From Paenibacillus ferrarius (GTDB taxonomy: Bacteria; Bacillota; Bacilli; Paenibacillales; NBRC-103111), in assembly GCF_002027705.1 (NCBI RefSeq), contig NZ_MBTG01000004.1:186001-250000 (forward strand): a stretch of 64,000 bases of DNA, read 5' to 3'. Below the pieces are notes generated by a model. The model was given only the letters and a program-made list of their open reading frames with translations, searched no databases and had not been told where the DNA came from. The stretch's first letter is position 1. Every line of letters starts with the position of its first letter. Of this stretch, positions 33,558 through 42,264 are shown in pieces. The translations under genes were made by a program, and so were the position numbers.

Positions 33558-35216
33558 ATGAGAATCAAACGTACGGGGACGTTCTTGGCACTGCTGCTTT
33601 TGGCTGTGCTGGTCGTCCTTCCTCTATTATGGGTTTCTTTTAAAAGTATTTGGATCAATGGGAAGCTGGATTTGCTCGCGCCTATTCGAACCGTTTTGGA
33701 AAAAGATTTGACTGGAGTGTTCAGTCACTCCTTAACGCTAGGCATAGGGGTCGTGGCAGGATCTACCCTTTTTGCCCTGCCTTTGGCCTGGCTTATGGCT
33801 AAAACACCGCTTCGCAAACATCGCTGGCTCGACATTGTGCTGCTCATTCCATTCATGACGCCGCCTTACATTGGCTCAATGGGATGGATTTTGTTCATGC
33901 AGCCTCGCGGCTATCTTGAACAGCTATTTCCCGGTGCGCAATGGATCAGCAGCCATTTTTTCAGCTTGTTCGGGATGATTACGATCATGAGCCTTCATTT
34001 ATTTCCATTCCTTTATTTAATTCTGCGCAATGCGATTATCCAAATCGGAGGGAATAAAGAAGAAGCAGCCGCCGTTCATGGTGCAAGCTTCATGTATACG
34101 ATGCGTCGTGTCATGCTGCCGCTAGTTTTCTCAAGCTATGTGATGGGTGCCTTGCTTATCTTCGTGAAAACCTTGGCCGAATTCGGTACGCCGGCCACCT
34201 TCGGCAGACGGATCGGCTACTTCGTGCTAACGACCGAGATTCAAGCGTCTATCTCTAGTTGGCCTGTAGATTTCGGAAAAGCGACTTCATTGGCTTCACT
34301 TCTGCTTCTTGCCTGTCTCGTACTGTGGTACGTACAGTCTGTCGTTGTGCGCCGCCATTCCTACAACCTTGTTGGCGGCAAAGGTTCCCGCGAGAAAATT
34401 GTCGGCTACCGCGGCTGGCAGCAAGCACTGGCTTGGCTGTATGTCGTTCTGCTGCTTGCTACCGCCATCGGCATTCCCTATTTCTCTATCATTTCGGCTT
34501 CACTGATGAAGCTCCGGGGCAATGGTTTGGCTTGGACCAACCTAACGCTGCACCATTACGGCGAGCTTCTGACATGGGGCTCACCGAGCATGAAAGCGCT
34601 GATGAACAGCATGGGGCTCGCCCTGCTCGCCGCATGCTTAGCTGTCGCGCTTGGCACTTGGTTCGCATTGAGCATCGGCCGCGCCAAGCGGCTGCCGCAG
34701 CGCATCACCGATATGTTCAGCCTGCTGCCGAACACCGTGCCTGATATGGTCCTAGTCGTCGGACTCATTATGGTATGGAACGCGCCTTGGATGCCGATCC
34801 ATATCTACAACACTTACGGCATGGTCGTCCTCACTTACGTGGTGTTCTTCCTGCCGTACACCGTACAATACGTCAAGGCCCGCAACGGGCAGCTGGACGA
34901 ATCCTTGCGGCAAGCCGGGCAAGTCTTCGGCGGGAAGCCCTGGTACGTGTTCCGACGTATTGTCTTGCCACTGCTGCTGCCGGGTATGCTGGCCGGCTGG
35001 ATGATGACCTTCACCATCTCGCTAAGAGAGCTAGTCGCCTCGCTGATGGTGCTGCCGCCTTCCATGCAGACTTCAGCCACCTACATCTTCGCTCAATTCG
35101 AGCAAGGTCAGCTCTCTCTCGGTATGGCGATGGCCGTCGTGTCGGTCGCACTGACTACAACCCTGCTGCTTATTGTAAACAACATGAATTCGAACAGAAA
35201 GTGGAATGCGCAATGA
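33558..35216 (+). CDS. ABC transporter permease with two fused membrane domains (FbpB-like)
   Basis: 552 residues with about twelve membrane spans. Two BinDT-type permease halves each carry the ATPase-contact EAA loop: GNKEEAAAVHGASFMYTMRR in the first and DESLRQAGQVFGGKPWYVFR in the second. It forms the channel for the FbpA-like binding protein. GACGGGG lies upstream of the ATG. The second half is GC-richer than the first. Its stop codon overlaps the start of the metallo-hydrolase gene (ATGATG), so the two are translationally coupled. Confidence 0.92.
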   Translation: MRIKRTGTFLALLLLAVLVVLPLLWVSFKSIWINGKLDLLAPIRTVLEKDLTGVFSHSLTLGIGVVAGSTLFALPLAWLMAKTPLRKHRWLDIVLLIPFMTPPYIGSMGWILFMQPRGYLEQLFPGAQWISSHFFSLFGMITIMSLHLFPFLYLILRNAIIQIGGNKEEAAAVHGASFMYTMRRVMLPLVFSSYVMGALLIFVKTLAEFGTPATFGRRIGYFVLTTEIQASISSWPVDFGKATSLASLLLLACLVLWYVQSVVVRRHSYNLVGGKGSREKIVGYRGWQQALAWLYVVLLLATAIGIPYFSIISASLMKLRGNGLAWTNLTLHHYGELLTWGSPSMKALMNSMGLALLAACLAVALGTWFALSIGRAKRLPQRITDMFSLLPNTVPDMVLVVGLIMVWNAPWMPIHIYNTYGMVVLTYVVFFLPYTVQYVKARNGQLDESLRQAGQVFGGKPWYVFRRIVLPLLLPGMLAGWMMTFTISLRELVASLMVLPPSMQTSATYIFAQFEQGQLSLGMAMAVVSVALTTTLLLIVNNMNSNRKWNAQ

Positions 35217-36514
35217 TGCAATTACATGTATGGGGCGGTGCCGGTGAACACGGCCGCTCCTGCTATTGGCTAGGCAATGATCACACGAGTATTTTGCTGG
35301 ATTGCGGCGTCAAGCGGGAAGGCTGTGGGGAATATCCTCTTCTGGATCCCTCCCGTATTGCTCGTTTGGACGCTGTTTTTCTTTCACATGCCCATGAGGA
35401 TCATTCGATCGCCATCCCTTGGCTATATAAAATGGGGTACACCGGCAAAGTGTGGACCACGAGAATAACAGCCGAGCAGCTGCCCGGTTATTACACCGCT
35501 TGGGGGAACTATGTTAAACAGCAAGGCGGACAGCTGCCTTATGGTGAAGAAGACCTTGCTGCTGTTACCTATGCCTACCTTGAAGACGAGGTTCCACCGC
35601 TGCAATGGTGTGAGCTGTCACCTTCCCTTCGGATTTGCTGGGGGCGAAGCGGACATATGCTTGGATCGGTCTGGCTGCTGCTTGAATTGGATGGAAAGCG
35701 CTTATTCTACTCAGGGGATTATAGTGAAGAATCGTTCCTGCTTGGAACCGATGCACCGGAGGATGAACTGCGCAGGCTTGCGAATTTGGACGGAGCTATT
35801 GTTGATGCTGCTTACAGCACAGACACGGCGCAGCAAGCTGACAAGCTGGAGCAGCTTTATGCTGCTGCTGATGACATCTTGTCAGCAGGCGGCCAGCTGC
35901 TTATGCCGGTACCCGTCTCCGGCAGAGGTCAAGAGCTTCTGCTGCTCATGCGGCAGCAGTTCCCCGAAACGCCCATTCGCGTCGAGCAAGAGCTCGTCCA
36001 CGCCATGGAGCTCTTACTGCAGCATGCCAGCTGGCTCAAGCCAGGCATGGAACGCGTTCTCGCTGATGCTTTGCGCGTCAGCAGCTTTGAAGTGGTGCGC
36101 AGCGATGAGCAGCGCGCACGGCTCTTGGAGCAAGACATCGCCAACAACAGAGCAGCCATCTGGTTTACGACAGATGGCATGATGCAGTCCGTGAAGGCAC
36201 AGTGGTATTATGAGCAGCTGCAAAGTCACGCAGCCAGCGGCATTCTGATTACCGGGCATGTTGCCAAAGGGACGATGGCGCAGCAGCTGCTGGCTCTTCG
36301 CGAAGAAGAGCGCGGTTGTCGGATGTCGGTGATTCGCTACAAAATACACCAAGGGCAACCGGATGTACGCAAAATGACTCAAGCCATGAACAGCAAGTTT
36401 AAACTGCTGGTTCATGCGCCCAAACGAGATACGGATATCCTGCTTGGGCAGCTTGAGTCTGAAGGTCTTCATGATTTACTTTCCTTGCAACCAGGTGACA
36501 CGATTAATCTGTAG
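35213..36514 (+). CDS. Metallo-beta-lactamase fold hydrolase of the beta-CASP/COG1236 type
   Basis: 433 residues. The metal motif HAHEDH (about 59-64), GRSGHMLGS with its histidine, and FYSGDYSEE with its aspartate are all present. A beta-CASP-like insert follows (about 200-370: PVPVSGRGQELLLLMRQ, ITGHVAKGTMAQ). This is the layout of RNase J/CPSF73-related nucleases. Such a gene is not a normal part of an importer operon, yet it is coupled to the permease by a 4-nt overlap. Substrate is unknown: RNA, or an imported phosphodiester. Confidence 0.87.
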   Translation: MMQLHVWGGAGEHGRSCYWLGNDHTSILLDCGVKREGCGEYPLLDPSRIARLDAVFLSHAHEDHSIAIPWLYKMGYTGKVWTTRITAEQLPGYYTAWGNYVKQQGGQLPYGEEDLAAVTYAYLEDEVPPLQWCELSPSLRICWGRSGHMLGSVWLLLELDGKRLFYSGDYSEESFLLGTDAPEDELRRLANLDGAIVDAAYSTDTAQQADKLEQLYAAADDILSAGGQLLMPVPVSGRGQELLLLMRQQFPETPIRVEQELVHAMELLLQHASWLKPGMERVLADALRVSSFEVVRSDEQRARLLEQDIANNRAAIWFTTDGMMQSVKAQWYYEQLQSHAASGILITGHVAKGTMAQQLLALREEERGCRMSVIRYKIHQGQPDVRKMTQAMNSKFKLLVHAPKRDTDILLGQLESEGLHDLLSLQPGDTINL

Positions 36515-36520
36515 GGTAGG

Positions 36521-36543
36521 GGGTAGGACAATTCGTCCTACCC
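36521..36543. terminator. Terminator between convergent hydrolase and nucleotidase genes
   Basis: GGGTAGGAC-AATTC-GTCCTACCC, a perfect 9-bp stem, followed a few bases later by TTTTT on the plus strand. Confidence 0.75.
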
Positions 36544-36546
36544 TGT

Positions 36547-37110
36547 TTACTTTTTCAACACTTCCAGAAGCTCATCCCAAGAAGTAATCCTGGGCAGCTG
36601 CAAATGCTGATTATAGGATCGATCTTTGACATAAACGTTCACTGGCAGATGTGACAAGGTTTCCAGCACGGCTGGTTTATCATCGAAATAATAATCTAAT
36701 TTCAGCTCGTCAATAATATGAACCTTCTCCGAATCACTCATGCCACAGAAGAAATGGCCTTCCGCTACAGGGAAATCGTTATCTATGAGCCATTGCCTTG
36801 TCCGATCCGTATGCTCCGGGGCTCTGGCCGTAATGTAATATACCTCATGGCCTTGTTTGACCAACTCTTGAAGCACCTCGCGAGCGTGCGGGAACACAGC
36901 GCACTTAGAGTAATAAATATCATCGCGGAGGCTGGACCATAGCTTCCCGCCCTCCTCCTTCGTCAATCCGAATGCACTGTGGATTTCCATTGAAGGCAAA
37001 GCCTGAAATACATCTAATCCTACATGCTGCTGCAATTTATCGTTATAAATATGAAAAGCATGCTCTCTTAAATTGATGAGCGTATCATCAATATCAAAAC
37101 CAAATTTCAC
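36547..37110 (-). CDS. HAD family 5'-nucleotidase-like protein (NT5C/YqfW type)
   Basis: 187 residues, with motif I FDIDDTLIN at the N-terminus, motif II YYITAR (about 95) and motif IV DYYFDDKP (about 140), the HAD phosphatase set. The short cap and ITAR match the 5'-(deoxy)nucleotidase group. The start is GTG 37110 after GAGGATATTACC. It is the last gene of the unknown-sigma-pentapeptide-nucleotidase series, 27 nt behind the pentapeptide gene. Confidence 0.85.
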   Translation of the reverse strand: MKFGFDIDDTLINLREHAFHIYNDKLQQHVGLDVFQALPSMEIHSAFGLTKEEGGKLWSSLRDDIYYSKCAVFPHAREVLQELVKQGHEVYYITARAPEHTDRTRQWLIDNDFPVAEGHFFCGMSDSEKVHIIDELKLDYYFDDKPAVLETLSHLPVNVYVKDRSYNQHLQLPRITSWDELLEVLKK

Positions 37111-37137
37111 GGTAATATCCTCATTTCGTTGAACCCT

Positions 37138-37782
37138 TTATTCCTTAAGCACAAGTCCAAAAAGACTTGCAAAAACAGAAGCTTGTCCCCGCGAAATAAT
37201 GCAGCCGCGCAAGTCATCTATGCTTACACCTAGGCTTGTGAACTCACAGCTGCTGATATCAATGCCAGAGAGCTTCGATCCCGTAAATTGTGACCGGTCC
37301 AGCTGACAAGTTTCAAAATGCACCTTCAGCAGCGTTGACTCATAAAAATCAGAGCTTAACAACGAACAATCCTGGAAGTTAATTTGTTTGAAATTCGCCA
37401 TCCGAAATGTCGCATAATCGCCTAAACAAGATTGAAATAAGACATTGCGGATCGTAGCTCCCGTGAGATCCATGCCAATAATTTTGCAATTACGGAATTC
37501 GGTCCGATGTATAGTAGCTTCTCCAAAATCGACGTTGGATAAATCACATCGATCAAAAATGACATCGGTCAGTTCAATTTCTTTCATCGAAATCCGCGTA
37601 AAGATGACATTTCGAAAAATAATTTTATCAAAAGCAACTTTATAGCCCGATTGATTATCAATCGTACAGTCACTGATAATTCCTGTATGGTAATTTTCCT
37701 CGGATTCCATTTCCTCGCTCGGCAGCGTGATCTCCGGCAATTCCTTTGGCATCTTGGGTGCATCAATTTTGGGAAGGCTCAT
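37138..37782 (-). CDS. Pentapeptide-repeat protein
   Basis: 214 residues. After about 50 polar residues, roughly 25 consecutive A(D/N)LxX-like pentapeptides follow, for example DLSNVDFGEATIHRTEF, MDLTGATIRNVLF and FRMANFKQINFQDCS, predicting a right-handed quadrilateral beta-helix. Some such proteins mimic DNA and shield gyrase; most have no known role. ATG 37782 has GAGGAG upstream; an earlier TTG-type start (37803) is less likely. It lies directly downstream of an ECF sigma gene, where an anti-sigma gene would usually be. Confidence 0.9.
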   Translation of the reverse strand: MSLPKIDAPKMPKELPEITLPSEEMESEENYHTGIISDCTIDNQSGYKVAFDKIIFRNVIFTRISMKEIELTDVIFDRCDLSNVDFGEATIHRTEFRNCKIIGMDLTGATIRNVLFQSCLGDYATFRMANFKQINFQDCSLLSSDFYESTLLKVHFETCQLDRSQFTGSKLSGIDISSCEFTSLGVSIDDLRGCIISRGQASVFASLFGLVLKE

Positions 37783-37821
37783 ACGTACTCCTCTATCAAT
37801 CAAAATGTAGGGTTGTTGCTA

Positions 37822-38430
37822 TTAGAAAATAATGACCGAGGTCAGACTTTGCACCATGAAGAATAAGGATCCCCATTTTCTTTTGATGAAATTCCGCCCG
37901 CGGAATAATCTGGTTTTGATCGTCGAAACCGGCAAATTGACCTCTTTGCTGATATCCTCCAGAGACATATCCAAATAGTATTTATAGATGATTAACGTTT
38001 TGTATTTATCCGGCAGATCTTGAAGCATAAGCTCAACTTGGGCCGCAGTTTCTGACTCGATCAATTGAAGCTCGGGCGTTTTCTCAGGACTGGTCAGCTT
38101 CTCATAAAAAGGGAGTGCATCCTGATAGGGATGTGGATTGGAGTCCATCGACAGCTCCGACTTTTTTTTGCGCAAAAAATCAATAGTCACATTCTTGCCA
38201 ATGCTAAAAATCCAGCTGGAGAAGTTTTTCGTCGTGTCAAACCGATGGGAGTGTTGATACGCCCGCAGGAATGTTTCTTGAACAACGTCCTCCGAATCCG
38301 ATTTGTTGCGCAGCATTCGAAAGGCTAATCGATATATTTTGTCCTTGTACAATTCCAGAAGACGATTGAACGCTTTAGAATCCCCTTGACTCCACATGGT
38401 GGCAAGCTGACTATCGTTTAATTGCAGCAT
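37822..38430 (-). CDS. ECF-type RNA polymerase sigma factor (SigW-like)
   Basis: 202 residues. Region 2 is DSEDVVQETFLRAYQHSHRF with FSSWIFSIGKNVTIDFLRKK, and region 4 is DLPDKYKTLIIYKYYLDMSL followed by STIKTRLFRGRNFIK. It directs polymerase to TGAAAC/CGTA-type promoters if it behaves like SigW; one such promoter lies in the ter operon 10 kb away. AAAGGAG precedes the ATG. A short hydrophobic tail (SLFFMVQSLTSVIIF) is unusual. No anti-sigma gene adjoins it. Confidence 0.92.
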   Translation of the reverse strand: MLQLNDSQLATMWSQGDSKAFNRLLELYKDKIYRLAFRMLRNKSDSEDVVQETFLRAYQHSHRFDTTKNFSSWIFSIGKNVTIDFLRKKKSELSMDSNPHPYQDALPFYEKLTSPEKTPELQLIESETAAQVELMLQDLPDKYKTLIIYKYYLDMSLEDISKEVNLPVSTIKTRLFRGRNFIKRKWGSLFFMVQSLTSVIIF

Positions 38431-38454
38431 GATATAACTCCTTTTTCATGAAAA

Positions 38455-39024
38455 CTACCATCTTTTCTTCCCGCCCGAAAAATCTGAATCGCTGAGCCCG
38501 GTGATCTTCTCGTACGCTTCTTTCCACATCGTAAAAACGGATTGGATCTGCACAAATTCCTTATCTGTCGGACTCGCTCCTTGCATAAACATAATCTCTA
38601 GCATCTGCTTATACACAGACATTCGCGTGTGAACGATCTCTTTCTCGATTTCCATGATTTCATCCAGACTGTGATTATCCATGAAGGATTGAACATCCTC
38701 CGGCTCATCGTCTACTGGTCTTTCCTCTCTGGGCCTTGGTTCAGGCAGCGCTGGATTTGCGCGATTCCCCAGATCCACTGTCGTTCTAATTTCGGACAAG
38801 AGAATATTTTCTTTGGCACACATGACATGAAAATATTTATTTTTGAGCAGTTCGTTCACGACGAGTTGGCACATATCTTTATTCCGTATGAGCATGCCAT
38901 CGAAGGGATGAAGTGTCCACACTTGATCTTTCTCATATATGTTGAAAGTAAACCATTCATTGGCGTATAAAATTTTGGTATTAATTGTAAATTCGTCGAT
39001 AATTTCAAATGTAAAATCGAGCAA
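38455..39024 (-). CDS. Unknown protein upstream of the ECF sigma gene
   Basis: 189 residues, soluble and acidic. The first 100 residues look like a beta domain (LLDFTFEIIDEFTINTKILY). A Pro/Glu/Arg-rich linker (about 105-125) and a helical end follow. I recognise no family. TTG 39024 is preceded by GGGAGGG and seven bases; an out-of-frame ATG between them would stop after eight codons. It is 24 nt from the sigma gene, so it is co-transcribed and could regulate it. That link is inference from position alone. Confidence 0.72.
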   Translation of the reverse strand: MLDFTFEIIDEFTINTKILYANEWFTFNIYEKDQVWTLHPFDGMLIRNKDMCQLVVNELLKNKYFHVMCAKENILLSEIRTTVDLGNRANPALPEPRPREERPVDDEPEDVQSFMDNHSLDEIMEIEKEIVHTRMSVYKQMLEIMFMQGASPTDKEFVQIQSVFTMWKEAYEKITGLSDSDFSGGKKRW

Positions 39025-39080
39025 CGTACATCCCTCCCGAACAAATGCAGACTCTATCTTCCATTCTACCAAATCGAATG

Positions 39081-39106
39081 AAAAAAAAGAAACCTTTTCA
39101 GGTTTC
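39081..39106 (-). terminator. Terminator after the 33-residue membrane peptide
   Basis: Minus strand: GAAACC-TGAAAA-GGTTTC followed by eight T. It separates the small peptide gene from the sigma operon. Confidence 0.78.
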
Positions 39107-39114
39107 AAAAATGT

Positions 39115-39216
39115 CTATTTATCAATAAATTTGGACACAGCTTCTGCTTTTTCAGCACTGGCTAAGACAATGAGAACGACGATTATGCCGAATAGTATAA
39201 TTCTGCCTATCATCAT
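39115..39216 (-). CDS. Predicted 33-residue membrane peptide
   Basis: The minus-strand reading from ATG 39216 is MMIGRIILFGIIVVLIVLAS, then AEKAEAVSKFIDK and a stop. It has one strong membrane helix and a charged tail. GAAGGTG lies six bases upstream, and a proper terminator follows 9 nt after the stop, which supports a real short gene. It sits downstream of the Ter operon (62 nt after the ATP-grasp stop) and may be its last cistron. The family is unknown. Confidence 0.55.
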   Translation of the reverse strand: MMIGRIILFGIIVVLIVLASAEKAEAVSKFIDK

Positions 39217-39278
39217 ACTCTGCACCTTCTTCGACAGATTTGATCATCTATACTCCAAGATATGATGGGCAGCTTTTT

Positions 39279-40301
39279 TTATTCGCCGATATCCATAATA
39301 ATGTATTTTTCGATATGGCTAGCTAAAATACCATAATTGGGCTTCTGCACGTCCACCTGCCCGCCCAAAATCGATTTCACCGCTAAATACGGGAAGTTAA
39401 TGCCTGATAAGCATGTGACATGCAGACCACCGGACATTCTCGGATTAATTTCAAGCAATTTGGGAACACCTTGGTTATATTTCACTTGAATGTTGTAGTT
39501 AAAAGGAATCCGATACGTGGCGGCAACCTTATTCGCGATCTCGACGAGTTCAGGCACTTCCTCCAATAACCGCAGTCGTCCATCTGCTTTGCGGCGTGGT
39601 ACGGCGGCTAACAGCTCCCCGGAAGCGGAAGCCAAACAATCAATGCTGTATTCATAGCCATTCAGCAATTCCATCACCATCAGATCATCAAAACGATCCA
39701 CGGAGGATAAGATCTGATATGCCTGATCGGTTGAAAGATAAGGTGTCACCGTTCCGAACAAATCACCTAGGGTATCCCTTTTGTTACTGATGATTCTAAA
39801 ACCCATCCCGCCTTCTGCATTCGTCGGCTTCATACAGACTTGATGACCTGCTTGGGTGAGCGCTTCATAAGCCGCCATGAATTCATCTGCCGTGTTGACA
39901 ACTTGATAATCAGGAATCGCAAGAATATCCTTCTGTCGAATAGATTCATAGAATTTCTGTTTCTCCAGCAAATTCTCCAGAAGTTCCAGATCGCGGCATA
40001 CCGTAACCTTGGTTCCTGCTTTTTCGAATAAATCCAAATGCTTGGCTATGGCGTACATATGCAATCTCGGAATAAACACATCAATGCCGTGTTGCTTGCA
40101 GAAATTGAGCGCGAACTCAACATAATCATCGTCCCCCAGAACAGGCTCTGTATCTGCGAAATCAGCCGCCTGCAGGGCCATGTGAGTACGATCAGGATGC
40201 GTTGCATACATCTTGAACTGCACGCCATCCTCATTATTGCGGATGCTGTTCATGTAGTGGTAAGCAACGGAAAACCAGCGGTTAAACCATACTTTTTTCA
40301 T
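39279..40301 (-). CDS. ATP-grasp enzyme of the Ter biosynthetic module
   Basis: 340 residues. The ATP-grasp core shows VCMKPTNAEGGMGFR (about 160-175) and the metal-binding LEINPRMSGGLH (about 298-309). The family ligates a carboxylate to an amine, thiol or similar nucleophile using ATP. ATP-grasp genes recur beside HAD, PRTase and CitE-like genes in Ter clusters, where they are predicted to build an unidentified metabolite. It overlaps the HAD gene by 4 nt and is the last enzyme gene of the operon. Confidence 0.86.
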   Translation of the reverse strand: MKKVWFNRWFSVAYHYMNSIRNNEDGVQFKMYATHPDRTHMALQAADFADTEPVLGDDDYVEFALNFCKQHGIDVFIPRLHMYAIAKHLDLFEKAGTKVTVCRDLELLENLLEKQKFYESIRQKDILAIPDYQVVNTADEFMAAYEALTQAGHQVCMKPTNAEGGMGFRIISNKRDTLGDLFGTVTPYLSTDQAYQILSSVDRFDDLMVMELLNGYEYSIDCLASASGELLAAVPRRKADGRLRLLEEVPELVEIANKVAATYRIPFNYNIQVKYNQGVPKLLEINPRMSGGLHVTCLSGINFPYLAVKSILGGQVDVQKPNYGILASHIEKYIIMDIGE

Positions 40302-41134
40302 GAGGTCTCCTTTATCACGAAACGATTCTTCTGCTCTTGGTTTACGGTTTGGACATACGCTAAGATTTCATCCGCAGCGAAAATGCCGGATTCCTCTGTA
40401 AAGCGATAGCACCCCGTGGGGTTAAGCTGCTGCTGTCGAAATAATTCGCCATGTCTGGGTGCTATTGCATAGTCAGCGAAGTCCAGCAGGACCTGATCCA
40501 GCAGGGAGTCTCCCGATGCCGCGACCTTGTCTTCTCCAAGCAGCTCCTTAACATGCGCGACGGAATCTCGTTTGTTCACAGCTTGAGGAACGACATATAC
40601 TTTCCTTCCCTGAATGGACGTATTCCATCCCATCCGCTGAAGCTCTGCGCTCATGTCGCTCACTTCCTGAAGCGGCATCTTGTCTCTCTGCACGATATGA
40701 GAAAAGAAATATTCATCACAGTAAGTCGAATTAATGACCCATTCCGGATGAAGCACTTGTGCCATCAACGCTCGAACGTCCTCTACGTGTACGCTAGTCT
40801 CATTTACACGGCTAACCATAGACACCTGCCAGTCTGGATCAGGCTGCCCATCAATCATAATATTGCCGCCGTTGCTCGTAACTGCGTATTTGGGCTTTAA
40901 CATTTGGCTGATCACATGTATCCGCAAATACTGCTGCATCGTCCGTGTCGTGACCGGAATGAAAGTAAGCTCAGTCATCAGCGCTTGAAGCTGCTGGTAG
41001 GAGCTTGAAGACATATACGATCTCGGCTTGCCGTCAATGAGCTCGGCCAGTACAATTCGACTGCCCAGCTCTTCGGCTCGTTCCAAAGGCTGTGAATAAA
41101 TAAGCGTCTGGTCCAGGTCGCTTGCAAAAATCAT
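40298..41134 (-). CDS. HAD family phosphatase of the Ter module
   Basis: 278 residues. It begins MIFASDLDQTLIYS with the nucleophilic aspartate in DLDQT. TFIPVTTRTMQQY carries motif II, and AASGDSLLDQVLL supplies the final acidic loop. This is a Cof-like HAD with a C2 cap. It presumably removes a phosphate from an intermediate of the Ter-linked pathway. ATGA overlaps on both sides tie it to the StiP-like and ATP-grasp genes. Confidence 0.87.
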   Translation of the reverse strand: MIFASDLDQTLIYSQPLERAEELGSRIVLAELIDGKPRSYMSSSSYQQLQALMTELTFIPVTTRTMQQYLRIHVISQMLKPKYAVTSNGGNIMIDGQPDPDWQVSMVSRVNETSVHVEDVRALMAQVLHPEWVINSTYCDEYFFSHIVQRDKMPLQEVSDMSAELQRMGWNTSIQGRKVYVVPQAVNKRDSVAHVKELLGEDKVAASGDSLLDQVLLDFADYAIAPRHGELFRQQQLNPTGCYRFTEESGIFAADEILAYVQTVNQEQKNRFVIKETS

Positions 41135-42264
41135 TCAGCATCCCCCTTCACCGATTTAATAAGTCCACAGCACGAATAGCTGAGTCCATGATAGACTTCC
41201 ACCGGCACATCTCTAGCTTCGGCGAGCAGACGAATATGACGAATATTCGGGTTATCCAAGCGGTCTACAAGAATGCGCCACGGCACTCGGCGTAGCAGCA
41301 CGCGTGTCGTCTCACCGACACCTGGCTTGATCAAGTTGATATCCGCCATTTGATAATCGCGTTGAATAGCCTGGATATCCTGAAGGCCTTTCCAGGATAC
41401 CTCAGGAGGATGGGCTAGCATGTCATCTGCCCTCTGCATGGCTTCCTCCTGAACCTCGCCGAAGAAAGGTGTTATCGCTGCGATAAAGTGGTTCGAGAGG
41501 TCCTGATCCAGCCACTCTTTGTAATACTTAGACCCGTGGAAGTCACTCGGTCCAATCAAATCATCGCGCAGAACAGTCCGACTCATTAATCCGGATACCG
41601 TTGAGTTCAAACAAGCGCTCGGTATCAGGAAATCCTCTCTTGTACCGAATAGATCCGTGCAATGTCCCGGGTCAGCAAGCACAGCCAAATCATCGTCCAG
41701 CTTGATTTCATACGCTTGTTCCAGCTTGCGGCAAGCATCCGTCAGCACTTTGCGGATGGCTCCCTTCCCGGTCCATCCATCGACGAATTGCAGCTTGGCG
41801 CCGGGATGCTTCTGCAGGATGTAGAATAAAGCATTCTCGTCAATCCCTTTGCCGCGAATAATCGAAATGCTGTAGTGAGGCAAGTCCATAAGGTGTATGT
41901 CCTGCAAGTAGCGTTTGATCAGGATACCCACAGGTGTACCTGCTCTCGCCAAAGAGACCAACACCGTGTTCCGCCCCTTTTTATGTCTGATGAGCTCGGC
42001 CGTCGTACCTACAGCACTTGCAACTTTCCTGGCGGATTGCTGCAAGGTGTCTTGGTACAACGCCAAATAATCATCCGTTGGCTGCTTCTCAACAGGAAGC
42101 ATCTCGGAATAATGCGTGCCTGATTGAATCGCCCGCTCCCTTGCATCAACCGACTTCTCCAGCTTAACCTCGCTTATATCCTTAAGCAGGAAGGTCACAT
42201 CAGAAGCCGGATAACTGCCTAAGGGCGCTGGCTCGTTTATTAATTTTGCGCGCCAATCTGCCAT
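41131..42264 (-). CDS. StiP/PELOTA domain protein of the Ter module
   Basis: 377 residues. The central part (about 75-250) matches the StiP or PRTase_1 family: LIRHKKGRNTVLVSLARAGT, PVGILIKRYLQ, ISIIRGKGIDENAL and FVDGWTGKGAI. The last 60 residues (VPWRILVDRLDNPNIRHIRL) look like the PELOTA RNA-binding domain described in Ter operons. The family has been named a cysteine protease, but a phosphoribosyltransferase-like fold is equally argued, so activity is left open. GAAGGAG precedes the ATG. It overlaps the PRTase gene by 25 nt and the HAD gene by 4. Confidence 0.84.
   Translation of the reverse strand: MADWRAKLINEPAPLGSYPASDVTFLLKDISEVKLEKSVDARERAIQSGTHYSEMLPVEKQPTDDYLALYQDTLQQSARKVASAVGTTAELIRHKKGRNTVLVSLARAGTPVGILIKRYLQDIHLMDLPHYSISIIRGKGIDENALFYILQKHPGAKLQFVDGWTGKGAIRKVLTDACRKLEQAYEIKLDDDLAVLADPGHCTDLFGTREDFLIPSACLNSTVSGLMSRTVLRDDLIGPSDFHGSKYYKEWLDQDLSNHFIAAITPFFGEVQEEAMQRADDMLAHPPEVSWKGLQDIQAIQRDYQMADINLIKPGVGETTRVLLRRVPWRILVDRLDNPNIRHIRLLAEARDVPVEVYHGLSYSCCGLIKSVKGDAE

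Noticed and set aside
34775..35212. A longer version of the metallo-hydrolase reading back into the permease gene
   Set aside because: The extra 146 codons are the permease read out of frame. The ATG at 35213 overlaps the permease stop in the usual coupled way.
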